64,000 bases of DNA from Lepas anatifera (lineage: Eukaryota > Arthropoda > Thecostraca > Lepadidae): the NCBI GenBank assembly GCA_034440635.1, contig JAOTON010002273.1, positions 372,001 through 436,000 on the forward strand, read 5' to 3'. This document shows, piece after piece, positions 24,660-35,325 of this stretch (its first letter is position 1; every line of letters begins with the position of its first letter). The position numbers were made by a program, and so were the translations under genes. The notes beneath the pieces are model-generated. The model was not told the DNA's origin. It worked only from the letters and a program-made list of their open reading frames with translations, and searched no databases.

Positions 24660-25167
24660 GGGAGTTACTATGGTACAGCTCCATAGTGACACCTAGTGTC
24701 ATGTTCGGAAGTAAGAAGTAGCATATTTAGTGCGAAAGCCACATTTTTATTAGTTTACCTAAAATATTATTTCTAAAGGTAAAAATGCGTTTACACGAAT
24801 TTATAAATTTCACTGTACTGCGGGTCAAGGTCACCGTTCAAAAACTAGGTCACGAGGCCATGACGTCAATTTTGCAGAACTATAAAAATCAAAGATAGCC
24901 AAATCGAAATATGCTATATGGTGAACAAAAATGTACAATATCGTCACAAACATTTAAAAATGGCAGAACTACAGGCTGTCAAAACAATGTCTACATAATG
25001 ACCCCCAAAAAATGCCGGAGGCTATATCTGCCATACCAAATTTTCAAATAATTTTTGACGCCATGGTTAGATTCTACACCTTTGAAACCCCCTTGACACC
25101 AATTTTGGAGAGAATCAAAAATAGAAGGGTTTTATCTTACGAAATTTTTGGTCGATTTATGGTGGAA
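24660..25167 (-). repeat. Right arm of the long inverted repeat
   Basis: This is the reverse-complement partner of 21503-22050, ending TTGGTCGATTTATGGTGGAA at 25148-25167. The pair plus spacer span about 3.7 kb, but without E6 the original foldback would be about 1.2 kb. Confidence 0.8.
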
Positions 25168-26940
25168 TGACCCAGGTATCAGTGCAAGATTTTCGCACAA
25201 GACCATATTTTCATTATCATATTTCATCGGTACTCTGGTGCTAATGACCTGCCCAAACAAGCACAGCAAGCAGATTTACGGAAAAAGACTGGGGACTGAA
25301 ACCTTCTCAGTGTTAGTCCGACTGAGCTTAACTTTCAGAGACAGCCTCAGGCTCACAATAACCCCACACACTAATTTTAAGGAGGATTGAAGAGCACCAT
25401 GTGGTCTTGGTAGATTGGTACTGGGATTACCAATGCCCAGATACTCTTGGAACATGGGCGATCAACTGTGTACAGACACAAGTAGACGAGGACGACATTC
25501 ACAGGCAAGAGTGATATCTTATGTGGGAAGGATTGGCCCGAGCAGGCGTACCGTTGAAGGGCATGGAAAACATAGAGGGGCATATTGGAGCATCCGACTG
25601 TTTCAGGGAGGGAAAGACAAATACTTCACACTATATTCTCCCCCTTCTACCCCCTCCCCTCCTACCCTCCTCCTACCTCCCCTCCTACCCCCCCTCCCCT
25701 CCCCATCTGCACATGTTCACAGACCAGGGTAAACTTACCTTAAATAGTCGAAAGAAGTTGTCCCCAACGGCTCTCGATTCGCAGCATTCCTGGAACAGAC
25801 AAGTCAGCCTTCAACTTTGGCAGACTGGGGACACTGCAGACCATTTCTGCACACTTCATGGGAGTAGCTGCAAAGCTGATCCCTGCGCGGCAGCGTATGC
25901 GCGTGCAGGTCACCCTGAAATGTCACGGTTTTTCTACTACGAACAATGCTGGAAATTAGAGCCAAGTCTAGGATTTCACTCCGGCTGTGGGTGAAGTCTA
26001 CGGGATGTCAATTTGCCATATGGGGAGACGCCTTGTGAGTTACCGAGGGGTGCCCTCCTGAAGCCCTTTGAGCGTTTAAGGGGTATCAGTATGCCAAAAG
26101 TATGACCGGGACATTAATGGGCACAAGATTTCGTCCAGCCAGTGCTTCTGTCTGGAGAGGGCATGCCTGATACAGCAATCACAAACTGTTATTGACTGCG
26201 GAGGGGCGGCCAACCCGGCTTGGCGCGGCCAACGATGCAGGGGGGTTGGTAACCTGAAAATGAAAACATCCGGATGAAAACATATGTCCGGCCGTCCTCG
26301 GTCAGCTAGATCGGGAAATGTAAAACTACTGCATTAAACGCCGCTACAGTTTCATGAAAACAGCAGACAGGAACATTTCCATTCTAAAATTAGACATATA
26401 CAACGTGAAAAGTAAAGGATCCCCTGGCCCTTTTCGAGGGAGGGAAGGCGCCCCCAGGCTACCCATGCCGACGGCCCCGGTAATGGTACATGGAGATTAA
26501 AGGAAGTCATCAGATCAGAGGGAGAAACTTCAGCCAGCGTCCCCCCCAAAATCGCAACGAACCAGATAATGGTTACGAACGCCCAACCCCACAATGGGTA
26601 CGCTCAGGACTTTTTCAGAACACCCATCAGGCCGAAATAAAAAGACATGAGCCATCCCCTGCCTGGTCGATCCACAATCTGAAACTTCGGGGTGAATTCC
26701 TCTTTGAATTAGGGAATACACTGCTGGATTCTATCTGTAATATGCATATACAATTCACGAGATAGCTGCGTTGGAAAATAGCGACCTAAATATCAATTAC
26801 CACAATGTTTACGGACTTGAATTAGATTTTTAAATGTTTTTTTTGGGGGGAAACTTATGCAAAATGGCTAGAAAATTTTTGCCGCGAAAAATCACCAGGT
26901 TATTATTTTTACAAAAGTTACAATTGCTTGGACGATATTT
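25168..26940. other. No supported gene; polypyrimidine tract inside
   Basis: Only short frames are seen. At 25629-25705 lies a C/T-only tract made of CCCCTCCTACC-like units, which produces a proline/serine-rich frame by composition. Nothing recognisable otherwise. Confidence 0.4.
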
Positions 26941-26946
26941 TTCCTA

Positions 26947-27171
26947 GTGAATGTATTTCCTAGAGGCGGAACCACCCGGTTGGTCCGGGGGAGGCAAACC
27001 CATGTTGGCGAGCAAAGAAAAGAACGTTTAACGGCGAAGGCGGCGGCCCGCAGGATCAAACTGGTGCAGAGAAGCATCCTTGCACTGTACAAGAGGTGCC
27101 TTGCGAACGGACAAAAATTATCAAAAATGTTTTTACTGACGGACACGTCTCCTCCAGCTGATGAATTATGA
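26947..27171 (+). CDS. Unrecognised basic open frame
   Basis: The frame ends in a lysine/arginine-rich helical stretch (RKERLTAKAAARRIKLVQRS, then ILALYKRCLANGQKLSKMF) and an acidic tail TDTSPPADEL before the stop. Composition resembles a nucleic-acid-binding or ribosome-associated segment more than random DNA. There is no clear start context or acceptor, and no family is recognised. It could be a terminal exon or an old pseudogene. Confidence 0.22.
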   Translation: MNVFPRGGTTRLVRGRQTHVGEQRKERLTAKAAARRIKLVQRSILALYKRCLANGQKLSKMFLLTDTSPPADEL

Positions 27172-27344
27172 AACACTAGGTAATTTGGGTGGTGGGGGCA
27201 AAAGAGGATTTTGCCCCGCTATGCTTCACTGCTGGGGGGGGCATGACCGGGCTGAATAAAAAATACCGGACCGAGTGAAAAATATAGGCAACTGTAATAT
27301 AAAGCACGAAACTCAAACGCGCCCAATAGGCTGTCTGGCAAATC

Positions 27345-28450
27345 ACTTAAGCTAATCTGGGCCCCTGAGCTGATCTGACGTCCTATCAGTCGATATGGGG
27401 CTCCCCGAGCTGTACGGAGGCACCTGAACTGGTCCCATATGCCCTATGAGCTTATCTGGCCTCCTGTGTTGAACGGGGGGGGGGAATCTGACATAGTCTG
27501 GGACCGTCTGAAATGCTTTAGACACGGAGCTTAGTTGGAGGCCGTGAGCTTCAATGGGCCCCTTGATTTGTTCTGAGACCCTAGTCAGGTGACCTGGGGG
27601 CACTTGAGCTGAGCTGGGTCCCGAAAAATAAGCTGGACCCTATGCTAATTTTGGACCTCCTGTAATGAACTGGGTGGTCCCTGAGCTGGTCTGGGGGGCC
27701 GTGCTCCCCTGCCCAGTTATAGGGTCCCCGAGCTGAGCTTGAGGCCACGAGTCATGGGTCCCATGAGTTGTTCTGAGACCCTATACAAGCTGACCTCGCC
27801 CCCCCCAATGAGCTGGGGACCTAAGCTAATCTGACCCCCTGAGCTAATCTGGGTGCCTCCTGAGCTTAACTGGGGCCTCTTAGCTGGTCTGGGGGTCCTG
27901 AACTGTGGTAGGGTCCCGAGATGAGTTGGGGGCCATGAGCTTGAATGGGGCCGCTTGAGCTGGTTTGAGATCCTATTTGCTACTAGCTGGTTTGACCCCC
28001 TACTCCGCTTTGGGGGGGCGATGGCCGGTATGCCCCCCCTGCGTCTGCCAATGATGCTATTCTAGTGCCCTGAGCTCATATGGGGTCCTTGTGATGAAGA
28101 GTTTCTAAGGGCCCTGTGCTTATGTGGGGTCCCTTAATAAGCTGGTCTCGGGGCCCATGAACTAGACTGGGCCCCTTGAGCTGTTTGATTTCAGTTCCTG
28201 AGACATGGTTTGGGCCCCGTGGGCACTCTAAGATGATTTGGCGACCACTGAGCGGATCTGGGGTCCCTGAATCGATCAGGGGCCTGCTGATCTGACATGA
28301 GCCCTGGGGGCACCCTGAGCTGACCATGGGGGTTCTGAGCCGGTAATTGGGCTCCTGAGCTAGTCATGGGGGCTCTGAGGTAGTATAGATGTCCAAGCTA
28401 ATCCAGAGTCATCTGAGTTGATCTGGGGAGGTCCCAGAGCTGGTTTGGGG
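27345..28450 (+). repeat. Degenerate GAGCT/CTGGGG minisatellite
   Basis: About 1.1 kb is built of irregular units of roughly 20-35 bases around CCCTGAGCTGATCTGGGG with many variants (TGAGCTGGTTTG, GAGCTTGAATGGGG, GAGATCCTA). The units are heavily diverged, so the array is old or was made by overlapping short duplications. Non-coding. Confidence 0.8.
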
Positions 28451-28890
28451 ATGTCTCGTTATGTTTAAAGCGCTCGTTATTTCCAGACCTGTTTTGTACG
28501 TATTCAAGCAGTTTCAACAAAGGTTTTATTCTAAAGGGAAAATAAATTAGCAGCACTTCATGACCCGGCGGCAGGCACCATACACAATTTCTAAATATAG
28601 CTGTTCATATGTGTGAAAATATTTATGACCCTTAACCTGACATGTAAGGTCGGAGGTCCCACCGGTATTATGGTAGTAGGTAGATCATATCTCACGGTTC
28701 AAAGGATCACATCGGAAGGTCCACCGTTCAAAGAGTCAAATGTTCATAGTTTCTACCCTTTGAAAGTTAGACCTTTTGAATAAGAAGTCCAACGTTCAAA
28801 AGGTCCTAAGAGGCGTGCTCAGATGCTTGAGAGTGGGATGTATGATGCCGCAGAGGCGTGCTAAGAAACATGATAATAGGAGGCAGTGAG
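28451..28890. other. No supported gene; TTCAAA/GGTC-rich
   Basis: Includes a patch (28680-28810) with repeated GTTCAAAGG / CCGTTCAAAG motifs, perhaps a very degenerate tandem repeat. No frame is supported. Confidence 0.35.
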
Positions 28891-28980
28891 GGTTAGGTTA
28901 GGTTAGGTAAGGCTAGGTTAGGTTAGGTTAGGTTAGCATAAGTTAGGTTAGGTTAGGTTAGGTTAGGTTAGGTTAGGTTA
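28891..28980 (+). repeat. Interstitial telomere-type array (TTAGG)n
   Basis: About 18 units of GGTTA read on the plus strand, with a few variant units (GGTAA, GGCTA, GCATA, AGTTA). TTAGG is the arthropod telomere unit. In this orientation the chromosome end would point to the right. It passes without a gap into GGTCA units. Confidence 0.9.
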
Positions 28981-29326
28981 GGTCAGGTCAGGTCAAGTCA
29001 GGTCAGGTCAGGTCAGGTCAGTTGTGTAAGCCTTTGGTCCCTATTTCCTAGTCTGGGGATATCACCCCTCTTTCCAGAATCTGAGTGGGCCTCCGGTCTG
29101 AGTACCACTTTATACTACTTAAACCCTCCTTCCTTCCGTCTGTTTCACCTCTGGGAATTTTCTTGCAGAATGTTGGGATATTTCTAAAACATGTCCCAAA
29201 GTGGTACCCAGACCAGAGGCGCAATCAGAATCTGAAACGAGGGGTGATATCCCCAGATTAGGAAATAGGGACCAAGGGCATACACAACTGACCTGACCTG
29301 ACCTGACCTGGACCCTGACCTGACTG
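28981..29326. repeat. Foldback repeat with GGTCA/TGACC array ends
   Basis: The left arm begins with eight GGTCA units (one changed), then GTTGTGTAAGCC and TTTGGTCCCTATTTCCTAGT. The right arm mirrors this (AGGAAATAGGGACCAA, then ACACAACTGACC) and ends in TGACC units. Arms of about 130 bases enclose a spacer that contains TACTTAAACCC. The GGTCA unit is one base from the GGTTA telomere unit that abuts the left arm. No protein. Confidence 0.85.
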
Positions 29327-30600
29327 GACAGCCTCCTTTCTGTGTTGTTTCTTCCTTTCGTCTACAATCAGCCAGGCGCGGCGGGTTGCGACAGCGTCAG
29401 AGCGACTACTAATTTAAATTTCTGATCGCTTTCCGCTTGGCGGTCGCATGATCAACATAATTTGCATTTCAAAAATTGCTCTAAATTAATTTTCTAAATC
29501 CTTATAGACTAGAAAATTATACAACTAAAAGCACACCAAGAGGAAGACTAGCAATGATTTGCCAATAACGAATATGAAACCGGCATTTCAAAAAGCCTAA
29601 AGATGTCGCTTTTATTTACTAGATGTAAAGACGGCGATTTGGTAAGCTCACGCCGTACACCAGCCATACAAGAAAGTGCCGATGTTTGAAGGGTAACTGG
29701 ATGCATTCTTGTCGCCCAAAAAAATCATTTCATGAAAATGTCGAGTTTCAATGTATTCAAGTACCAGACACTTTCAGTTGAACTTAAATATCAGCGTATT
29801 TATGCCTAGGGTGTCGTAGGGTGTCGTGAGTGGATTTTCTGTGTCACAGGGCGTGGACGCAGCAATGAAGGGCTGATATGGATAAAAATTATTTTCTTCG
29901 AAACAAATGGTTAATTTTCTACCATACAATGTCAAAAAAATATGCCGCTTAGCATACAAATTTCAAGATAATTGCTTTTAACAACAAGATGACCAAAAAT
30001 GGTTTTTCACTATTCTCGTTACCAAAAATACAAAAACAACTTTTCAAGGACGTAAGCCTAGAAGTAATGTGCACAGATAAACTGCTTTCCAGAAATATAT
30101 CTTTCAAAGCGTTCAGTTCATTGTTTTGGCAACACAAGGCTAGAGTGTCTAATTTTCCACTCACCAATTTTGTGAGTGGTCGAATTTAGTGGCGGTGTTC
30201 ACCCATTGGAACTTTCTCCGGTGGGGGCAGAGGGCACTGAGCGTCTTGCCCGCGCCAGAATTTCGATTCAGTTGTTCCACTGAAATCGGTGGATATAAGG
30301 ATGCCAGGTATAATTGGCCAGAAAAATAGAAATCACCAGATTTTCTTGCAGAAAAGCCAGAGAAGCGCATGAGAGCCGACTTAATTTGTCGATTCTGCTG
30401 CTCTCTTTTTCCAGTGAACGTTGGTAGAGGAGGTAATGGAACTGGCCTTTGTAGTAAGTATTGCTGAGTAAAATTAAACAGTAGTAAGTATTGTTGGAAG
30501 TGAGGGGAAAATTCAGCAGAAAATATATAAAAGTGAGTGGAAAATTCTGCTTGACTGGGTGTCGTTTTGCACCCAGCACCCCAGGTTTTGGGACACTGAA
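29327..30600. other. No supported gene
   Basis: AT-rich sequence with short frames on both strands. No copies of the repeat families named here were recognised. Confidence 0.4.
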
Positions 30601-31135
30601 CCTAACCTAACCTAACCTAACCTAACCTAACCTAACCTAACCTAACCTAACCTAACCTAACCTAACCTAACCTAACCTAACCTAACCTAACCTAACCTAA
30701 CCTAACCTAACCTAACCTAACCTAACCTAACCTAACCTAACCTAACCTAACCTAACCTAACCTAACCTAACCTAACCTAACCTAACCTAACCTAACCTAA
30801 CCTAACCTAACCTAACCTAACCTAACCTAACCTAACCTAACCTAACCTAACCTAACCTAACCTAACCTAACCTAACCTAACCTAACCCAACCTAACCTAA
30901 CCTAACCTAACCTAACCTAACCTAACCTAACCTAACCTAACCTAACCTAACCTAACCTAACCTAACCTAACCTAACCTAACCTAACCTAACCTAACCTAA
31001 CCTAACCTAATCTAACCTAACCTAACCTAACCTAACCTAACCTAACCTAACCTAACCTAACCTAACCTAACCTAACCTAACCTAACCTAACCTAACCTAA
31101 CCTAACCTAACCTAACCTAACTTAACCTAACCTAA
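30601..31135 (-). repeat. Interstitial telomere array (CCTAA)107
   Basis: 535 bases consist of 107 CCTAA units with only three substitutions (CCCAA at 30886, TCTAA at 31011, CTTAA at 31121). Such uniformity implies a recent origin or active homogenisation. The array faces the (TTAGG)n array at 28891 head to head, and its right edge directly meets a hairpin. It is not at a sequence end here, so it is an internal array unless the assembly is at fault. Confidence 0.97.
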
Positions 31136-31318
31136 TATAAATCTATATCTAGTAAAGACTACAGTGCGGTTGACACTAAAACATGGAGAATTGATATTTC
31201 CACAAGAAAAAAGTAATTCAGGGCATGGACATAAAGTGACCCGTATCTGGTTGAAAGATCAATTCTCCATGTTTTAGTGTCAACCGCACTTAAGTCTTTA
31301 CTAGATATAGATTTATAT
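31135..31318. repeat. 61-base foldback hairpin next to the telomere array
   Basis: Left arm 31135-31195 and right arm 31258-31318 are inverted copies that differ only at a two-base site (AC versus TA), with a 62-base spacer. The right arm is continuous with the open frame at 31277-31531, so the left arm is an inverted copy of sequence next to or within that exon-like block. Confidence 0.95.
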
Positions 31319-31531
31319 ACGCCCGAGTACCTGCAGATGAGCCCCGAAAGCCAAAACTGTACCCAATCGAACGCCAGCCCAGACCGCTCCCAGCACAGCA
31401 CCAGTACACCGAGCATCAGCCGTCCCCGGACATCGACAGGCGTGACGGCACCGGCTGTTTTCCACTACGAAGCATATATAAAAAAACCCACGGAGCTATT
31501 CAATAAAAGGAAACGATGGGAAAGAGCTTGA
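31277..31531 (+). CDS. Candidate terminal exon, Ser/Thr/Pro-rich tail
   Basis: The frame reads through the hairpin arm (SLLDIDLYTPEYLQMSPESQ), continues with a serine/threonine-rich linker, and ends FHYEAYIKKPTEL, FNKRKRWERA and stop. The biased, phosphorylation-like linker and basic end resemble the C-terminus of a real protein. No ATG in good context begins it. Possible acceptors are ACTTAAG or TTTACTAG within the hairpin arm, neither with a strong pyrimidine tract. No family is recognised. Confidence 0.3.
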   Translation: MSTALKSLLDIDLYTPEYLQMSPESQNCTQSNASPDRSQHSTSTPSISRPRTSTGVTAPAVFHYEAYIKKPTELFNKRKRWERA

Positions 31532-31718
31532 GAAGTCATATATGGAAATACCTGGTGTGGCCGGTGGGCATGCGTGCCTTATTGTTATTGAAACGAAATG
31601 ACAGTGGTTTTAAAACCGTTCATATTTATGAGCCCCCTTGAGCTAGGACCCCCAACCTTGAGGTGGACCCCTCCAAGGTTGGTCCACCCAGTTTTCAAAC
31701 GGTTCCTACGCCCCTGAA

Positions 31719-31981
31719 CAGGGGCGTGCCCAAGGGGGGCGGCAGGAACAGCCGCCCCTCCCTGAGGGCCCGAAGGGTCCCCTGAGCACACGAGCCGCGC
31801 GAATATGCTCTGTGGCCAAATTTGGCATTTTATACCAGACAGGGGCCTCTTAAGCCCTCTTCAGCACTCTATTCTGTAACAAGCAAGGCCATTTTTACCC
31901 ACCAGGGCCCTTTTGGCGCTGTCGCAGGGGCCCTTTTCGGGGCGCCGCCCCTCCCTGAGCTAAATCCTGACTACGCCCCTG
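31719..31981. mobile_element. hAT MITE with perfect 8-base duplication CCCCTGAA
   Basis: Inverted ends CAGGGGCGTGCCC and, on the complement, CAGGGGCGTAGTC are flanked by CCCCTGAA at 31711-31718 and again at 31982-31989. An 8-base duplication with CAGGGG ends is diagnostic of the hAT superfamily. The inside (CAGGGGCCTCTTAAGCCCTC and a second GGGCCC block) is shared with 47358-47540. No transposase. Confidence 0.92.
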
Positions 31982-32199
31982 CCCCTGAAGATGAATCCTG
32001 ACGGAAGCGACGACAGCTTGCATTGACATGGTTCAAATATCAATATGCTTCGTACAACGACCACTGTGAACATCCTAGCATTTAGAATAAGCAATGGTGG
32101 CTCAAAGAACAACTTACTTCTTTGCTACAGGCCACAGTATTTAGCGCACAACAACCTTCAACCTTCCCAGTCACGATAATTATTAAACAGCTCAAAAAA

Positions 32200-32272
32200 C
32201 AATTACCACACGCGACGCCGACCACTGACCACCGCACGCATTTTCCCGCGCGCGCCGCGTCACACGTAAACA
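32200..32272 (+). promoter_or_regulatory. CpG-rich promoter-like patch with E2F-type site
   Basis: The patch includes TTTTCCCGCGCGC (TTTSSCGC-type E2F motif) followed closely by GTCACACGTAAAC and an ATG in AACAAAATGC. It is a small CpG-rich island in AT-rich surroundings. Its position right before an open frame fits a 5' region. This is motif matching only. Confidence 0.3.
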
Positions 32273-32439
32273 AAATGCAAACAGCTGATTTACCACTTCT
32301 ATTTTCTCTGGCACGTAATATACTACTTAAAACTAAATTAGGGAAAATGCCCCAGATACCAAATAGCCAAAGACTTCGTTCTCTGATCTTGTGGTTTGAA
32401 ATGAGCAGTTCAAGCATAAGTGGGGAAACGGTAAACTAG
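32273..32439 (+). CDS. Candidate first exon after the E2F-like patch
   Basis: From the ATG in good context the frame reads MQTADLPLLFSLARNILLKT, then KLGKMPQIPNSQRLRSLILW and FEMSSSSISGETVN. A possible donor AAACG/GTAAAC lies at about 32429. No signal peptide or known domain is evident. The opposite strand is also open, so the promoter-like patch and start context are the main support. Confidence 0.25.
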
Positions 32440-32706
32440 GGGGCCTGCTCCCACTTCAGTTTTCATCTAGTACCTTAAGTTCCACTAGGTCTGTCATGCG
32501 ACAAATGGAGCCTCCTACTTACACAATGCACAGCTCTTGGAGGGAATGATTAGGACCAAACCAATAGCGGGGTCATCATTTCGATCAAGAAAGCCAGCCC
32601 AATGCTTTTCAAAGGACCCAAGGGGTGCTGGGGACGACTGCTCCCATCGGGCCAGTCTAATGCACTGCAAAAAGGTTCCATCCAGACTGGAGGCTGCCAG
32701 AACAGA

Positions 32707-32986
32707 CATAGGCGGGTCAAGGATTGTCAATGAGAAGAGGGCAACTCCCCGAGGGGGCGCCACCCGGACCAGGGGCACTACTTTAGGCCGGCAAAACTTA
32801 TCTGGTGGGTGTCAGATCCCATCGGTGGGCGCCGATTTTCGCTTCCTGGGTGGAAGTAACATTTCAGGGGGCACCACCGACATTTCAGGAGGGCGCCATC
32901 GACCTTTCAGGGGGGCGCCATGACCATTTCAGGGGGCCGAGGAGCGATCGGGGGCACCTGCTCCCTTTCCCCTGGATCCGCCTATG
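32707..32986 (+). mobile_element. hAT-type MITE, GGATCCGCCTATG family, copy 2
   Basis: The 5' end CATAGGCGGGTCAAGG and 3' end CCCCTGGATCCGCCTATG are inverted. The centre has GTGGGCGCCGATTTTCGCTT and four tandem variants of ACCTTTCAGGGGGGCGCC. Flanks do not show a clear duplication, so the insertion is old or the flank has changed. Confidence 0.7.
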
Positions 32987-33027
32987 AGGGGGAAGCGATG
33001 TTGGATATCTGGGCTTAAGACTGAGAG

Positions 33028-33188
33028 TAGTTGTGGATGTAAGGGGAGATAGGGGCTCAAGTCTCCCCCGAAATGTCGCAGTGCCTATAGTTAAGGCATA
33101 GCCGGAGGCTGCTTCCCTCTCAAGCAATGGTGAGGGCGGCTCGAGTCCCTAGCCCCACCCCTTCAATGAAGTCCCGGATCCGCCGCTG
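33028..33188. mobile_element. hAT-type MITE, GGCGGATCC end, 161 bases
   Basis: The right end is CCCGGATCCGCCGCTG. The flanks ACTGAGAG (33020-33027) and ACTGGGAG (33189-33196) match at 7 of 8 bases. The internal AGTGCCTATAGTTA block is shared with the element at 37845-38107. Non-coding. Confidence 0.65.
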
Positions 33189-33337
33189 ACTGGGAGGATC
33201 CCAAATAACGGTCTTAAGGGCCTTCCGATAGCTAACGTAGGGACCTCAAACAATATTCCAGCGGGTCCCCGAGTGTTGGCTTTCACCGAGTGAGCCGGAG
33301 TCGGACTTAGAGTAGGAGTTGATGAAAGAGGTATTCT

Positions 33338-33591
33338 CATAGGCGGATCCAGGGGGCAAGGGGCACGTGCCCCCTCCTGATCGACCCCCTCGGTGCCCCC
33401 CGAAATGGTCACGGCGCCCCCTGAAAGGTCGATGGTGCCCCCCCCTGAAATGAAATGTCGCTTCCCACCCCCCAGGATGCAAAAATCGGCGCCCACCCAT
33501 AGGATTTTGCGCCCATCTGATAGGTTTCCGGTCAAAAGTGGCGCCGCCTCCCGGGAAGGTGCCCCCGATCGGCAATCTGGATTCGCCTATG
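33338..33591 (-). mobile_element. hAT MITE, GGATCCGCCTATG family, copy 3, perfect TSD
   Basis: The ends CATAGGCGGATCCAGGGGG and, on the complement, CATAGGCGAATCCAG are bracketed by GGTATTCT at 33330-33337 and 33592-33599. It runs opposite to copies 1 and 2, with the same internal ACCATTTCGGGG repeats and GGGCGCCGATTTT block. This perfect 8-base duplication sets the superfamily of the whole group. Confidence 0.92.
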
Positions 33592-33736
33592 GGTATTCTA
33601 TTGTACTATTGTACACTATTGCAGAGGAATAGAAAAAAACAATATATTCATCGGAGTTGACTCCGATGAAATGCTGCCGACTCCACGGGAATGTCAGGTG
33701 GTGGCCTCAAAATGCAGAAAAACGCAGTTGTTTACC

Positions 33737-34194
33737 ACCGTGGTGGCGCAGTTGGTTAATGCGTCACTGTTGTATGTGGGAGGTCCTTGGATCAAAGCTG
33801 ACCTATGGCAGCATTTTCCTCGACCGCCTCCAACCCAGGAGATGGCAGTAAACTGGGTAGTGCTTGCCTTGACACGGGAGTTTCGCTGACCAACCAGCAC
33901 CCTTGTCATTGGAGGCACGGGCCTGATCAGCCTTTAAATAGATTCACAGGTCCGGTGGCGCGCCCCGAGGGCACGGTCTCGCCTCGTGTCACCGGAGCAG
34001 TCCTCTGTTCCGGCGGGCCCGAGAAATCGGGATAGCCCCGCCACCTGGTACGGTGGGGCATGTGATATGGAGCGTGCGGACACGACTGTCCCGCAAGGGT
34101 GCCGATAAAGTGGAAACCTATGCCGTGTATAAAGTGTGTATGTGTGGTGCAAACGGGCAAAAATGTCCCCAGGTCGGGGGCGCAAAAATATTAA
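33737..34194 (+). mobile_element. tRNA-derived SINE, full copy with target duplication
   Basis: The head carries GTGGCGCAGTTGGTTAATGC (A box) and a degenerate B box (GGTCCTTGGATCAAAGC). The body is about 300 bases and the tail AAAATATTAAAAAAA. It is flanked by near-identical copies of AAAACGCAGTTGTTTTACC (about 33718-33736 and 34195-34213; one T differs). An A-rich tail and an approximately 18-base duplication show LINE-driven retrotransposition. A 5'-truncated inverted copy lies at 49813-50163. Confidence 0.88.
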
Positions 34195-34214
34195 AAAAAC
34201 GCAGTTGTTTTACC

Positions 34215-35325
34215 TAAAAAAACTCAGCAGAAGACAGACACCGTATGACACGGATCGACAGCAGCATAAAGGATAATTTCCACCGTCTATGTCCCACAGG
34301 GGCTTCCATGCTAGAGCATCTCGTACACTGAGCAAAAATGCACCTTGACGGCTCAAGAAACTTAAAAAGGTATATTTGTATTTGGATATGTTCTGAAGTG
34401 TGGCACTAATTGGAACCACAGCCCCATGCACGACGCGAAAAAGTTGCTACTTTTAGGTGTCCTTTCAGTGGTTTGGAAGTACCCTTATGAAAGGAAGATG
34501 TGCCCTTTTCAGCCGAGTGCCCACCAGTCCCAATTCCTTGAAATATTCCCTGGCCTATGGGTAGTGTGATATTCTAATGTTGATGTTATATATGTAGAAG
34601 GTATTGTTTTGCATGCGAGAGGAGGCATAAAACTAGATGGCAACTGGGTTTGACCCAGGGTAATAGAGAGGACTTTTGACCCGGGGTCCAGAGCTATGAA
34701 ACATATATTTCGGGTGAGAAAAAGCCACCAGTTTGAAGATAAAATTTTTGGATGTTGTACAGGGTTAATTGAAAAACACATTTTTGCAATGTTCTTGCTC
34801 TGCTGCCCTATTAGTAACTATCCATTACGGTTTTAGCGGCTTGTCACGGATGATCTGGTATTTTTTCTCTTGAGGGGATAAGAAATGATATGGCGTTGAA
34901 TTTACTGGCTCGCAAAAAAACGAGTTTTTCCAGGATGTTTTCCACCCTAATAGATGCCAGCCGAAATAGGCCAGTGAACCGAATCATGTGAGTCATAAAC
35001 TGTGCTACTTATGGCGCATCAAAATACTTGATGACATAAGTTTGCAAACGCTAGTTCTGATGAAGATAAATACATATAAAACCACACAAATACACACAAA
35101 GCGATTCATGTCACTAGAATTCAAGGAGAAACATTATACGCAAAAATGTTGGGGAGGGGGCCCACGAGGCTCGAAACGGGGCCTAAGGCCGGGCGGTCCC
35201 AGAATGCATTATTCCCAGCCCATAGAGGAAACTATAAATCCATCTATGGGCCTCCCCAATCCCACCACCGCCATGCCTATGCTTTTGGTTAAACCCTCAC
35301 ATTCGTCTGGGTCATACAATGAGAC
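34215..35325. other. No supported gene
   Basis: AT-rich DNA with short frames. The patch 35140-35215 (GGGGAGGGGGCCCACGAGGC, then GGGCCTAAGGCCGGGCGG) is G-rich like MITE ends but no inverted partner was found. Confidence 0.35.

Noticed and set aside
30601..31135. A real chromosome end
   Set aside because: Unique sequence lies on both sides, so it is treated as an internal array; assembly error cannot be ruled out.
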